This document shows, in pieces, positions 21,099 to 28,875 of a DNA stretch of 64,000 nt (position 1 is its first letter; every line of letters begins with the position of its first letter). The translations under genes and the position numbers were made by a program. Location: assembly GCF_002845745.1 (NCBI RefSeq), contig NZ_PIUM01000003.1, forward strand, positions 186,001 through 250,000. The letters are read 5' to 3'. The notes under the pieces were generated by a model. That model saw only the letters and a program-made list of their open reading frames with translations, was not told where the DNA came from and ran no database searches. This stretch comes from Telmatospirillum siberiense. GTDB lineage: Bacteria > Pseudomonadota > Alphaproteobacteria > Rhodospirillales > Magnetospirillaceae.

Positions 21099-21650
21099 TC
21101 AGCGCGCGATGGTGTGGGTGCGGCGGATCTTCTTCTGAAGTTGAAGGATGCCGTACAACAGCGCTTCCGCCGTCGGAGGGCATCCGGGGACGTAGATGTC
21201 GACGGGCACGATGCGATCGCAGCCGCGCACTACCGAGTAGGAGTAATGGTAATAGCCGCCGCCGTTGGCGCAGGACCCCATGGAGATCACCCAACGCGGC
21301 TCGGGCATCTGGTCGTAGACCCTGCGCAACGCCGGCGCCATCTTATTGGTGAGGGTGCCGGCGACGATCATCACGTCGGACTGACGGGGACTTGGGCGGA
21401 AAACGACCCCGAAGCGGTCGAGATCGTAACGCGAACAGGCGGAATGGATCATTTCCACCGCGCAGCAGGCCAGACCGAAGGTCATCGGATACATCGAGCC
21501 GGTGAACGCCCAATTGGCCAGGGCGTCGACGCTCGACAACAAAAACCCCTTGCGGTTGAGCTCTTCGGCGGCGGCCTCCAGAACGGCGTTCTGCCCGGCA
21601 TTGGGAACCGGCAGCGGACCAGTCTCGGTCGAACCGGGGGTCACTCCCAT
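21099..21650 (-). CDS. nuoB: NADH-quinone oxidoreductase subunit B
   Basis: 183 residues, carries the terminal cluster N2, which reduces quinone. Ligands Cys62-Cys63 (LACCAVEM), Cys127 ([10 protein letters not shown]) and Cys157 ([13 protein letters not shown]) are all present. ATG 21650 is chosen because it lies at the nuoA stop (10-nt overlap) and yields the normal length; the upstream in-frame stretch belongs to nuoA in another frame. Confidence 0.97.
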   Translation of the reverse strand: MGVTPGSTETGPLPVPNAGQNAVLEAAAEELNRKGFLLSSVDALANWAFTGSMYPMTFGLACCAVEMIHSACSRYDLDRFGVVFRPSPRQSDVMIVAGTLTNKMAPALRRVYDQMPEPRWVISMGSCANGGGYYHYSYSVVRGCDRIVPVDIYVPGCPPTAEALLYGILQLQKKIRRTHTIAR

Positions 21651-22006
21651 TCCAACGCTCCTTTCTTCCACTCGTAGATGAAGCCGACGGTGAGCACGCC
21701 AAGGAACCCGATCATCGACCAGAACCCGAACAGGCCGATCTTTCCGAGCGACACGGCCCACGGAAAGAGGAAGGCGACTTCGAGATCGAAAATGATGAAA
21801 AGAATGGCTACGAGATAGAAGCGCACCTCAAACTTCGAACGCGCATCGTCAAAGGCGTCGAAGCCGCATTCGTAAGCCGAGTCCTTGGCCACATCCGGCT
21901 TCTGGCGGGCAACCAGCCAGGAAGCCCCGACGGCGATGGCGGCAAAGGCCACGGCAATGCCGAGGAAAAGAAGAATCGGGAGGTATTCAAGGAGCATGGT
22001 GTCCAT
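21641..22006 (-). CDS. nuoA: NADH-quinone oxidoreductase subunit A
   Basis: 121 residues, three transmembrane helices, first gene of the operon. Conserved loop [26 protein letters not shown] (with the quinone-site Cys in YECGFD), then [15 protein letters not shown] with conserved acidic residues. ATG 22006 follows GGAGGAGGG; a second in-frame Met is three codons later. A promoter is predicted about 90 nt upstream, and tRNA-Asp lies 197 nt upstream on the same strand. Confidence 0.97.
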   Translation of the reverse strand: MDTMLLEYLPILLFLGIAVAFAAIAVGASWLVARQKPDVAKDSAYECGFDAFDDARSKFEVRFYLVAILFIIFDLEVAFLFPWAVSLGKIGLFGFWSMIGFLGVLTVGFIYEWKKGALEWE

Positions 22007-22103
22007 GTTTCTGCCCTCCTCCTATCGACAGATCCGAGAAAGACTTCGACCACCAGCCAAGTTCACGCCATGGCGTCGGTCGCGTCAAACAGATCTGGTT
22101 GAA

Positions 22104-22132
22104 ATGTTAAACAAAGGACCGAAGGGCGTCAA
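22104..22132 (-). promoter_or_regulatory. Predicted sigma-70 promoter of the nuo operon
   Basis: On the minus strand TTGACG (22132-22127) and TAACAT (22109-22104) are 17 nt apart, with five and four consensus matches. Transcription would begin near 22097, leaving about a 90-nt leader before nuoA. Confidence 0.5.
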
Positions 22133-22203
22133 ACGAGGATATAAGGTGGCGAGATCCCCCTACTTATAGTTACTAAGTCAACGCTTGGCAAAACTTGGGT
22201 TCA

Positions 22204-22280
<77 letters not shown>

Positions 22281-22282
22281 GC

Positions 22283-22735
22283 AAAAGACCCCGCGTAGGT
22301 GCGGGAGGTGTAATCCAGGGTCACAAAGCTGTCAAGGGACACACCATGGATTCAGCACTCTTTCCATCCGACTTCGCCAGTTGCTGTGAAAATGGGCAGC
22401 TCTCATGAAGGAAAAACAGCCATATTTCGATAAATAGCGGCAAGAGACGCCGCAGAAACACCCGGCTGTTTGTGGCTTTGGATACCAGGAAAGCCCTTAT
22501 TATATCCATGGTGATAGCCCCATGCCCCCACCCTACAAAATTTTTTCCTCGGCCAATTCTTCGTTTTCCAAGAATGGGCCAAAGTATTACCCACAAAAGG
22601 TGGGGACTTGAATCCACCCTTTCAAGAGGCCGCGAAACGCGGACTCTTGCGTCTGAGCTTTTTTCGTAACAGGTGGAAAAGGGGGGCTGGGAGGGTCCGG
22701 CGGGCCAGGGACAGCCTGCCTGACAATGAGCGGCG
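22283..22735. other. Intergenic stretch between tRNA-Asp and tRNA-Val, no gene seen
   Basis: About 450 nt. Short open frames exist on both strands, but none has a good ribosome site or protein-like composition. No tRNA remnant, palindrome or integrase-type repeat was recognised. Confidence 0.5.
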
Positions 22736-22811
22736 TGGTGGGCGGTGAGGGGCTCGAACCCCCGACATCATGCGTGTAAAGCACGCGCTCTACCAACTGA
22801 GCTAACCGCCC
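22736..22811 (-). tRNA. tRNA-Val (TAC)
   Basis: 76-nt cloverleaf with encoded CCA. Acceptor GGGCGGT pairs with ACCGCCC; D-arm TAGCTCAGTTGGTAGAG; anticodon TAC in a TTTACAC loop; T-loop TTCGAGC. In related genomes this tRNA lies close to hupB; here about 5.4 kb of accessory genes intervene. Confidence 0.95.
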
Positions 22812-22944
22812 GCGCCAGCGCTTTCTAGGGAGTTTCAGTCATTTTGGCAAGTTCCATGATTGGAACGAAACACGCATGAATGCGCCAGACGTCCGAACGA
22901 TCACCGGAATATGCGCCCCGGTCGTTCCCCTTGCCCTTGCCGAC

Positions 22945-23145
22945 CTATTTTCCGGCACCGCCGGCATTGCAGTTTGGACAGGGTTGCCGCCGCATCTCGG
23001 TTGAGGTCAGGCCGACAACCCAGCCCTCGGTATGGCCGCAGGCGGGGCAAGCCAGCTTGACCTTGTTCTTCCCGACCTCCGTGATCGTCATGAAAACTTG
23101 GCGTGGCGCGGATCGGCGAAGGTGATACGGAAACAACAAGCCCAT
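22945..23145 (-). CDS. Small zinc-ribbon protein
   Basis: 66 residues. CPACGHTEGW and CPNCNAGGAGK supply a four-cysteine zinc ribbon (CxxC, then CxxC about 20 residues later). ATG 23145 is preceded closely by GAGGGGAG. A start at 23091 would give 48 residues but has no ribosome site. Last gene of the minus-strand set caspase, polyferredoxin, exported Cys protein, zinc ribbon. Function unknown; zinc ribbons of this size bind nucleic acid or partner proteins. Confidence 0.6.
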   Translation of the reverse strand: MGLLFPYHLRRSAPRQVFMTITEVGKNKVKLACPACGHTEGWVVGLTSTEMRRQPCPNCNAGGAGK

Positions 23146-23238
23146 GGCTCCCCTCTATGTTCACTGGACGGCGGGATTTGCGAACCTGTCTTCCGACCGC
23201 AAAGCCCGCCGTTTTCCTTGTGCCACCCGTTGACGCCA

Positions 23239-23601
23239 CTACCTGGGCTGGGATGGCGGAGCCGGGGGTGGGGTAAGGCCGTTGGCGGCGAAACAGGCGT
23301 CGACGATCTTCTTCTGCGCATCGCTCAACCGGGCCGGAGGATTCCCGTCGTCGCTGTCATCGGGCGGCGGCGCCTTTCCATCGGGGCGCGCCATCATGGC
23401 GTGATCTCCGCCCATCGGGCCCCGCGCGCCGGGCCCCCCGGAAGGAGGGGCCGGCAGATCGATACCCTGCGCCGCGGCGCATTCGTGAACCGCATCCATC
23501 TGGGCCGGTGTCATCCGCGGCGGCGCATCGGGCATCTGCGCCATGGCGGAAGAGACGACGACCATCGAAACCAGTATGGGGAAAACGATCTTAGCCTTCA
23601 T
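23239..23601 (-). CDS. Exported protein with a duplicated one-cysteine motif
   Basis: 120 residues. Signal peptide MKAKIVFPILVSMVVVSSAMA, then two related motifs: MTPAQMDAVHECAAAQGIDLP (about 30-50) and LSDAQKKIVDACFAANGL (about 90-108), each with a single Cys, joined by a Pro/Gly/Asp-rich linker. The pattern is [MTLS]xAQ...V..C.AA.G. The two cysteines could form a disulfide or bind a metal or haem edge, but no CxxCH is present. Starts 57 nt after the polyferredoxin gene; AGGA is 9 nt upstream. No family recognised. Confidence 0.7.
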   Translation of the reverse strand: MKAKIVFPILVSMVVVSSAMAQMPDAPPRMTPAQMDAVHECAAAQGIDLPAPPSGGPGARGPMGGDHAMMARPDGKAPPPDDSDDGNPPARLSDAQKKIVDACFAANGLTPPPAPPSQPR

Positions 23602-23658
23602 GAACGACCATCCTTGTCCGTAAAGAAGTGGCTGGTTTCCATCTGGCTGACACGCCCA

Positions 23659-24639
23659 TCACCCGTGGCCGCCGAACAGATAAGCGAAACGGTAGTTATC
23701 GAGAGGAAGAACGGCATCCCAATGCCCCGTGGCGCGAGCCAGGCCGTAGGCCACAAACAACACGGCCAGGGCCCCGGCCGGCAACAGCCAGGGGCGAACG
23801 CGCGCCCCCCAGACGGCGCGCACGCCCAAGGCTCCGTTCACCCGGCAGGCCGACACGCAGGACAGGCATGTGGTGCATTCAAGGGAATTCACCGTCGTCA
23901 GCTCACCGACGGGGATTCCCATGCCGCATGCCCTGGTGCAGGCGCCGCAGCTTTTGCAGGCCCCCACATCGCGCCGGATCCGGAATGGCGACAGGACGCC
24001 GACCACTCCGAACAGGGCGCCATAGGGACACAGCACGCGGCACCATCCGTTGCGCAGGATAAGGGAGAACAGGAACAGGACGCCGACGACCAGCGTACCG
24101 GTCAGGGAGAGATGCAGGAACAGCTTCAGCATCGCCCCGTCGGCCCCCACATTGTAGGGCATGTGCAGGAATTCCTCGATCGAGGACAAGGGCATGCTGC
24201 CGATGACCCAAAGGAACCCGCACAGCAGGGGATACTTCGCCAAAGCGGCGACGCGGCGCAGCAGCATCGGCACTTTCCATCTGGGCGGCAGACGCAACAG
24301 GCGATAGCGCAGCCACTCCAGTCCGCGCGAAAGCGTTCCCACCGGACAGATCCACGAACAGAAGGCCCGCCGCGCCACAACGGTCCCGATGAGAAAAGCC
24401 AGCAGCAGCGTCAGACCCGCCGGATGGATTTCGTCCCATAGGCCGGTGAACAGCCAGCGCTTCAACCCGAGGAGCGCCGATATGGGCAGGAAGGCCTCCA
24501 CCCCGGCGGGCCGATGGATCGTCACCGGCTCCATCCCCTTGACCTGCTGATAAAAGAGAACGAACTCGCAGCCGATCCATACGGTCAACAGGACGAAAAA
24601 CAGTTGCACGCCCCAACGCAAAGTCCGGTACTGCCTCAT
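23659..24639 (-). CDS. NapH/YccM-type membrane polyferredoxin (4Fe-4S protein)
   Basis: 326 residues with about five transmembrane segments. Two cytosolic-loop motifs FCSWICPVGTL and WCRVLCPYGALFG are the CxxxCP signature of NapH/NosR/RdxA-type proteins, followed by two 4Fe-4S sites CKSCGACTRAC and CTTCLSCVSAC (about residues 228-270). Such proteins pass electrons from the quinone pool or cytosol to periplasmic partners. I prefer ATG 24639 with GGAG upstream; GTG 24645 overlaps the caspase stop as GTGA. No nap or nos genes are near, so the partner is unknown. Confidence 0.88.
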   Translation of the reverse strand: MRQYRTLRWGVQLFFVLLTVWIGCEFVLFYQQVKGMEPVTIHRPAGVEAFLPISALLGLKRWLFTGLWDEIHPAGLTLLLAFLIGTVVARRAFCSWICPVGTLSRGLEWLRYRLLRLPPRWKVPMLLRRVAALAKYPLLCGFLWVIGSMPLSSIEEFLHMPYNVGADGAMLKLFLHLSLTGTLVVGVLFLFSLILRNGWCRVLCPYGALFGVVGVLSPFRIRRDVGACKSCGACTRACGMGIPVGELTTVNSLECTTCLSCVSACRVNGALGVRAVWGARVRPWLLPAGALAVLFVAYGLARATGHWDAVLPLDNYRFAYLFGGHG

Positions 24640-24641
24640 GC

Positions 24642-26414
24642 TCACTCCGTCGCGCCGGTCAGCGTCGCCAGGGCGTTCTTCGCCCGTTCATTTCCTTGCG
24701 CCGCCGCCTTGCGATACCACGAAACCGCGTTGGAGCTATCGGCCGCGATGCCAAGGCCGAATTGATAGCACCATCCGAGGTCGTATTGCGCGGCCGAATC
24801 ACCCTGCTCGGCGGCTTTTCGGTACCAGCGGATCGCCTCGGCGGCATCGCGGGGTACCCCGACACCTTCGCCATAGGCCTCGCCAAGGCGGGTTTGCGCC
24901 GGCACGATCCCCTGCTCCGCGGCCTTGCGGAACCAACGGACCGCTTCGGCCTCGTCACGCGCCACGCCGTGTCCCGTGCTGTAGAGCTGCCCCAAGGCCG
25001 CCTGAGCCGGCGCATACCCCTGTTCAGCCGCCTTGCGATACCACCGCCCCGCCTCGCCTTCATCCTTGGCGATGCCGCGTCCCATCTCATAATGCATGCC
25101 GAGCGCCGTCTGGGCGGCCGCGATGCCTTGTCCCGCCGCCTTGCGATACCAGCGAATCGCCTCGGCGGGATCGGTCGCCACACCGCGGCCGGTGTCGTAA
25201 AGCGCGCCGAGCGCGGCCTGCGCCGTGCCGTAATCCTGATCGGCGGACCGGCGATAGGCGGTGGCGGCACCATCGAACTGCCCGGCCACCTCATAAGCCC
25301 GGCCCAACAGGTAGTCGGCGCGGGCATCGCCAGGGACGGTACGGCACGCGGCAATGGCGCGACGCGTATCCATCGCCGCGGGCGCGACGCCGGCACTCAA
25401 CTTGTCCGGATCATTGGGAGCCGCGGCCAGGGCGTCACAGTCCGTCAGTAATTTCCGCTTGGCCAGGCTGGCGAACTGGCCTTGCGGGAATCGCGACAGG
25501 TAATCCTGGAAATCGCTGGAGCTGGCACTGCTCTTGATATTGTCCCAATAAACCGTGTCGGGATCGGCCACCGGGGCCGATCCGGCCGGCGCACCGGAAA
25601 AATAGAATTGCCCCTCGACCGGCGATGCCGCCAGCCAGGGCTGCTGCTGTCCGCTCGTGGCTTGTTTCACCTGCAGACCGACTTCGTTGAACATGCCGAA
25701 CAGGTCAAGGCCGGGCTTGCGAAGCGCCGCCGCCAGGGCCGTGGTGTAAGGGCTGTTGCTGCCCGTGCCGTCCGCCGCGACATTGTCCGGCTGGGTGGCA
25801 TAGCCGATAACCGTGCCGGCCGGCGCCACGACCTGCCCCAATCCCGAGGAGACGGAACGCATCCCCCGCTTACCGAACGGATTGTTCCGGCAGGCGTCGA
25901 GAATGACGATGTTGAGGCGATTACCGGCATGGGTCATTTCGTCGAGGACTATCCCCACGTCGACCAGTTCATATTTGACGTCGACGTCGCGCGCCACATC
26001 CGCCGTGACCGGAATGAGATAATTGGAGCCGTTCACCTGGATGCCGTGGCCCGAGTAATAGAACAGCCCGACCGCTCCGCCTTGCAATTGACGGCCGAAT
26101 TCACGAATGGCCTGTTCCATCGTCGCCTTGTCCGCGTCGATCAGCGGAGCGCCGCCGACCAGGGAAAACCCCAATTGCGTCAAGGTCCCGCCGATCAGCT
26201 CGGCATCATGAGACGGATTGGTGAGCGGCGTGGTATTGCGATAGGCGCCATTGCCGATGACCAGCGCGACCTTGCGTTCAGCCGGTTGGTCGGACGTATC
26301 CTGCGCGACGGCGAGAGACGGCAATAGGGCCGTGACCGCCGAAGCCAGCAAAAGTCCCAACAGAATTCCCCGAAGCCGGAAAATTCCCTCTGTTCCATGC
26401 GATCTCATGATCAT
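24642..26414 (-). CDS. Exported caspase-family peptidase with C-terminal Sel1 repeats
   Basis: 590 residues from ATG 26414 (AGGTGAA upstream). N-terminal signal peptide (residues 1-38, ending AVAQ), then a peptidase C14 p20-like domain with VALVIGNGAY (49-58), YYSGHG with catalytic His123 and ILDACRNNP with catalytic Cys175. The last 190 residues are five Sel1 repeats of 36 residues (YDTGRG, YEMGRG, YSTGHG, YGEGVG and YQFGLG units, each with AAxxxWYRKAAxQG). It should act in the periplasm on basic or acidic-site substrates. Its stop overlaps the polyferredoxin start region, suggesting one operon. The fold is known in alphaproteobacteria; the role is not. Confidence 0.88.
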   Translation of the reverse strand: MIMRSHGTEGIFRLRGILLGLLLASAVTALLPSLAVAQDTSDQPAERKVALVIGNGAYRNTTPLTNPSHDAELIGGTLTQLGFSLVGGAPLIDADKATMEQAIREFGRQLQGGAVGLFYYSGHGIQVNGSNYLIPVTADVARDVDVKYELVDVGIVLDEMTHAGNRLNIVILDACRNNPFGKRGMRSVSSGLGQVVAPAGTVIGYATQPDNVAADGTGSNSPYTTALAAALRKPGLDLFGMFNEVGLQVKQATSGQQQPWLAASPVEGQFYFSGAPAGSAPVADPDTVYWDNIKSSASSSDFQDYLSRFPQGQFASLAKRKLLTDCDALAAAPNDPDKLSAGVAPAAMDTRRAIAACRTVPGDARADYLLGRAYEVAGQFDGAATAYRRSADQDYGTAQAALGALYDTGRGVATDPAEAIRWYRKAAGQGIAAAQTALGMHYEMGRGIAKDEGEAGRWYRKAAEQGYAPAQAALGQLYSTGHGVARDEAEAVRWFRKAAEQGIVPAQTRLGEAYGEGVGVPRDAAEAIRWYRKAAEQGDSAAQYDLGWCYQFGLGIAADSSNAVSWYRKAAAQGNERAKNALATLTGATE

Positions 26415-26719
26415 CGAAGGTTCACCTATCCCAAGCCCCTTTCCGGGACGCCAAGCGCGCCACCGTCCGGGGAGACGGTTCGACAGGGCAACCGAGGTGG
26501 GGATCGAACGGAAGTACAAATATGGCATGGCTGTCATGCGGTCTTGCTGGTACTGCCGCCCCCCCGCCCCCGGCATCAATTCCGCGGGAACCCTTGCAAT
26601 GCCCGGTCAAGGCAGGCAAGAGTGGAAAATGTTTATCATCGGCGCCATCGAGCATCCCGCTCAAGGCGCCCCATCCGGTCGGCACGCCCGCATCGGCGTC
26701 GACGCTGCGGGAGGCCCCG

Positions 26720-27496
26720 TTGAACTGCCCATTCTGCGACGAAGAGATTAAGGATCGCGCAACCGTCTGCAAACATTGCGGACGCGACCTGCTGATCCTG
26801 CGCCCCGTCCTCGATCGATTCGCCGATATCGAAACGCGACTCGTCGCCGTCGAAACGGCTTTGCACACCCTTTCCGGACATGTCGACACCGTCCGGACGA
26901 ACAGCCTGCCCCCCGCAGCCGGCTCCGGATTTGGCGACTTCGCCGCCGTCCGCCGCATGGTAGGGCATTTCGTGGCGCTGGTCGCCCTGCTGCTGATCGC
27001 CCACTGGGTGATTATCGGCATTCTCGATCTGAATACGTTGGTGCTGCGACTCGTCTCGATTCTCATCCCCCTGCCCTTCGGACTGACCGGCCCCCGCTCG
27101 CTCCGCGCCACCATCGGGATGGCGGCAACGGCGTCCGTCGCCGCGGTTTGGGGCATGCTGGTCATCACCGGAGCCATCGACCATGTGCCGGTGCTGCCCC
27201 AGGGAACGCGGGATTGGATCGAAACATTGGAATATGTCGCCAGCATCGGGTTGGCTTACGGATCAGGCCGCCTGGTGGCGGAATGGTGGGCGGCCAGGAA
27301 GTCTCCCGCCAAAGCCGGACATTCGCTGGTCTACGAAATGGCCACCCTGCTGGCGCGCAGTTCGGCGCCGCGCAACGAAACCAAGGTCCATGCCAAGCAA
27401 CGCGTCGAGGCTATTGCGAACTGGCTGAATATCATGGCCCTGATGGTGACAGCCGCCTGCTCCATCGCCACCGGTGTCGGCCGTTTCTTCCACTAA
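26720..27496 (+). CDS. Zinc-ribbon membrane protein, TTG start
   Basis: 258 residues. The start is TTG 26720, because GGGAGG sits 5 nt upstream and the protein then opens with a zinc ribbon, NCPFCDEEIKDRATVCKHCG (Cys3, Cys6, Cys17, Cys20). A coiled segment follows (about 25-60), then four hydrophobic segments (about 78-98, 102-122, 135-155 and C-terminal) between charged loops. Divergent from the caspase gene with 305 nt between; that gap shows no other gene. Function unknown; likely an inner-membrane sensor or scaffold. Confidence 0.72.
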   Translation: MNCPFCDEEIKDRATVCKHCGRDLLILRPVLDRFADIETRLVAVETALHTLSGHVDTVRTNSLPPAAGSGFGDFAAVRRMVGHFVALVALLLIAHWVIIGILDLNTLVLRLVSILIPLPFGLTGPRSLRATIGMAATASVAAVWGMLVITGAIDHVPVLPQGTRDWIETLEYVASIGLAYGSGRLVAEWWAARKSPAKAGHSLVYEMATLLARSSAPRNETKVHAKQRVEAIANWLNIMALMVTAACSIATGVGRFFH

Positions 27497-27505
27497 TACG
27501 ATGTC

Positions 27506-27544
27506 CTGGCGGGCTTGAAGAGAATATCGCCTCAAGCCCGCCAG
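27506..27544. terminator. Bidirectional terminator hairpin
   Basis: CTGGCGGGCTTGA (27506-27518) pairs perfectly with TCAAGCCCGCCAG (27532-27544), a 13-bp stem with a 13-nt loop. It lies between the converging genes ending at 27496 and 27587. No long T-run follows. Confidence 0.6.
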
Positions 27545-27586
27545 ACAAGGAAACCGGCCGATAACCGGGAAGCGCCGGAATGAGGC

Positions 27587-28039
27587 TTACTTGGCGGCCT
27601 TCACGGTGAAGGTCGCCTCTCCGTTGCGGCCGTCGCTATCCTCGACTTCGATCTTGAACAGATGTTCGCCCGACGGAATCTGGGCGGCCGGCATATTGAT
27701 CCCCTCGGCCGTGATGTACGGCCGCAGACGCTCGGTCAAATCGACGTTCGGCATCTTCAGATAAATGATGCGGATATGGGCCGGGTCGACGGTGGCCCCG
27801 CCGTGCGCTTCGAAATGCACACGAAAGTCGAATGGTGCATGCGGCGCCGGTCCTGTCGCCGGCGGCTCGAACAGAATGCTGGGCCCACGGGTAATCCCGC
27901 GGGTTGCCGTAACTTGTGGATCATTCGGACGTTTGGCTTCGTCATCGGTAATCAAAGTGACGGCGGCAGCCGAACCCGACCAGAAAACCAATCCGGCGCA
28001 TAACGCCAAACTGGTGCGTTGGAAAAAACGTATTGTCAC
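27587..28039 (-). CDS. Exported protein of unknown function
   Basis: 150 residues starting at GTG 28039 (GAGGG a few nt upstream). Signal peptide of about 26 residues (LALCAGLVFWSGSAAA). The mature part looks like a single beta-sandwich domain: FDFRVHFEAHGGATVDPAHI, IIYLKMPNVDLTERL, PSGEHLFKIEVEDSDGRNGEATFTV. No catalytic motif or cysteine. Similar short Ig-like periplasmic proteins are widespread. It lies between the zinc-ribbon gene and hupB. The 322-nt stretch upstream (28040-28361) holds only the hupB terminator. Confidence 0.65.
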   Translation of the reverse strand: MTIRFFQRTSLALCAGLVFWSGSAAAVTLITDDEAKRPNDPQVTATRGITRGPSILFEPPATGPAPHAPFDFRVHFEAHGGATVDPAHIRIIYLKMPNVDLTERLRPYITAEGINMPAAQIPSGEHLFKIEVEDSDGRNGEATFTVKAAK

Positions 28040-28308
28040 GCGACCCTCGATCGGATGCTCTTGCGATGGCCCATAGCATTCCCACCTGCCGCCCCAGCGT
28101 CAACCGACGTTTGGCCCGGCGCCATCCGCCCCACACAAGCCGGCTGCGCGCAATCGGCATGGCTCGGCCCAGCCAGGAAAGAGCAAGAGGCACGTTACGG
28201 ATCAAGGCGGACACGGATCAAGACCGGCCCGGCCGTCAGGCCGTCCCTTGTCCCTCAGTTATTCCCGGGAGAAAATGTCGGCCGGCAGCGATTGCCCGGC
28301 CCAAAATA

Positions 28309-28338
28309 ATAATGCCGGCAGCAAGCTGCCGGCATTAT
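28309..28338 (-). terminator. hupB terminator
   Basis: ATAATGCCGGCAG (28309-28321) and CTGCCGGCATTAT (28326-28338) form a 13-bp stem with a 4-nt loop; on the minus strand ATTATTTT follows. Placed just downstream of hupB. Confidence 0.75.
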
Positions 28339-28361
28339 CAATGAATTCGGCAAAAAAACGC

Positions 28362-28637
28362 TTAGTTCACAGCGTCCTTGAGACCCTTGCCAGCCTTGAA
28401 CTTCGGCTGCTTGGATGCCGGAATTTCAATCTTCGCGCCAGTCCGAGGATTACGCCCTTCCGACTTGGCACGTTCGGACACCGCGAAGGTGCCGAAGCCG
28501 ACCAAGCGCACTTCATCCCCCTTCTTGAGAGAATCGGTGATGGCCGCAAACACGGCATCGACCGCCTTACCCGCGTCGGCTTTCGAAAGCCCGGCGGCGC
28601 TCGCCACGACGGCCACGAGATCGTTCTTATTAGCCAC
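28362..28637 (-). CDS. hupB: DNA-binding protein HU
   Basis: 91 residues, standard HU length. Start is GTG 28637, preceded by AAGGGGGC; this gives the usual (M)[11 protein letters not shown] beginning. Nucleoid-associated dimer. Visible: the dimerisation helices, [25 protein letters not shown] in two pieces containing the beta-arm signature GFGTF...RxxRxGRNPxTG, and [14 protein letters not shown] at the end. Lies downstream of lon, as in many proteobacteria. Confidence 0.96.
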   Translation of the reverse strand: MANKNDLVAVVASAAGLSKADAGKAVDAVFAAITDSLKKGDEVRLVGFGTFAVSERAKSEGRNPRTGAKIEIPASKQPKFKAGKGLKDAVN

Positions 28638-28820
28638 TTGCTGCCCCCTTCCGTTAAAACTGCAAGTTATAGTCAGTTCCAAGACAACTACCATAAAGGA
28701 TGCAGGCAGTCTAAAACGGCACTTGGATACTCGTCAATCGAAGAAGCGCAGCTATCCCCAGCTTTTCTGCCGAATCTGCTGCATTTGGCGAGCTGGAAGC
28801 GGTTTGCCCAACCAAAAGGA

Positions 28821-28848
28821 AAGGCCGCCTCGTCACCGAGGCGGCCTT
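28821..28848 (-). terminator. lon terminator
   Basis: AAGGCCGCCTCG and CGAGGCGGCCTT form a 12-bp stem around a 4-nt loop; reading the minus strand it is followed by TCCTTTT. Lies 28 nt after the lon stop. Confidence 0.75.
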
Positions 28849-28875
28849 CACGGAAAACTCAAGCGATTTACGGCT

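Noticed and set aside
22321-22617. 98-codon minus-strand frame between the two tRNAs
   Set aside because: No ribosome site, odd composition, no domain; treated as non-coding.
22945-28361. Prophage or transposon carrying the caspase block
   Set aside because: No integrase, transposase, terminal repeats or phage genes; called only an accessory insertion.
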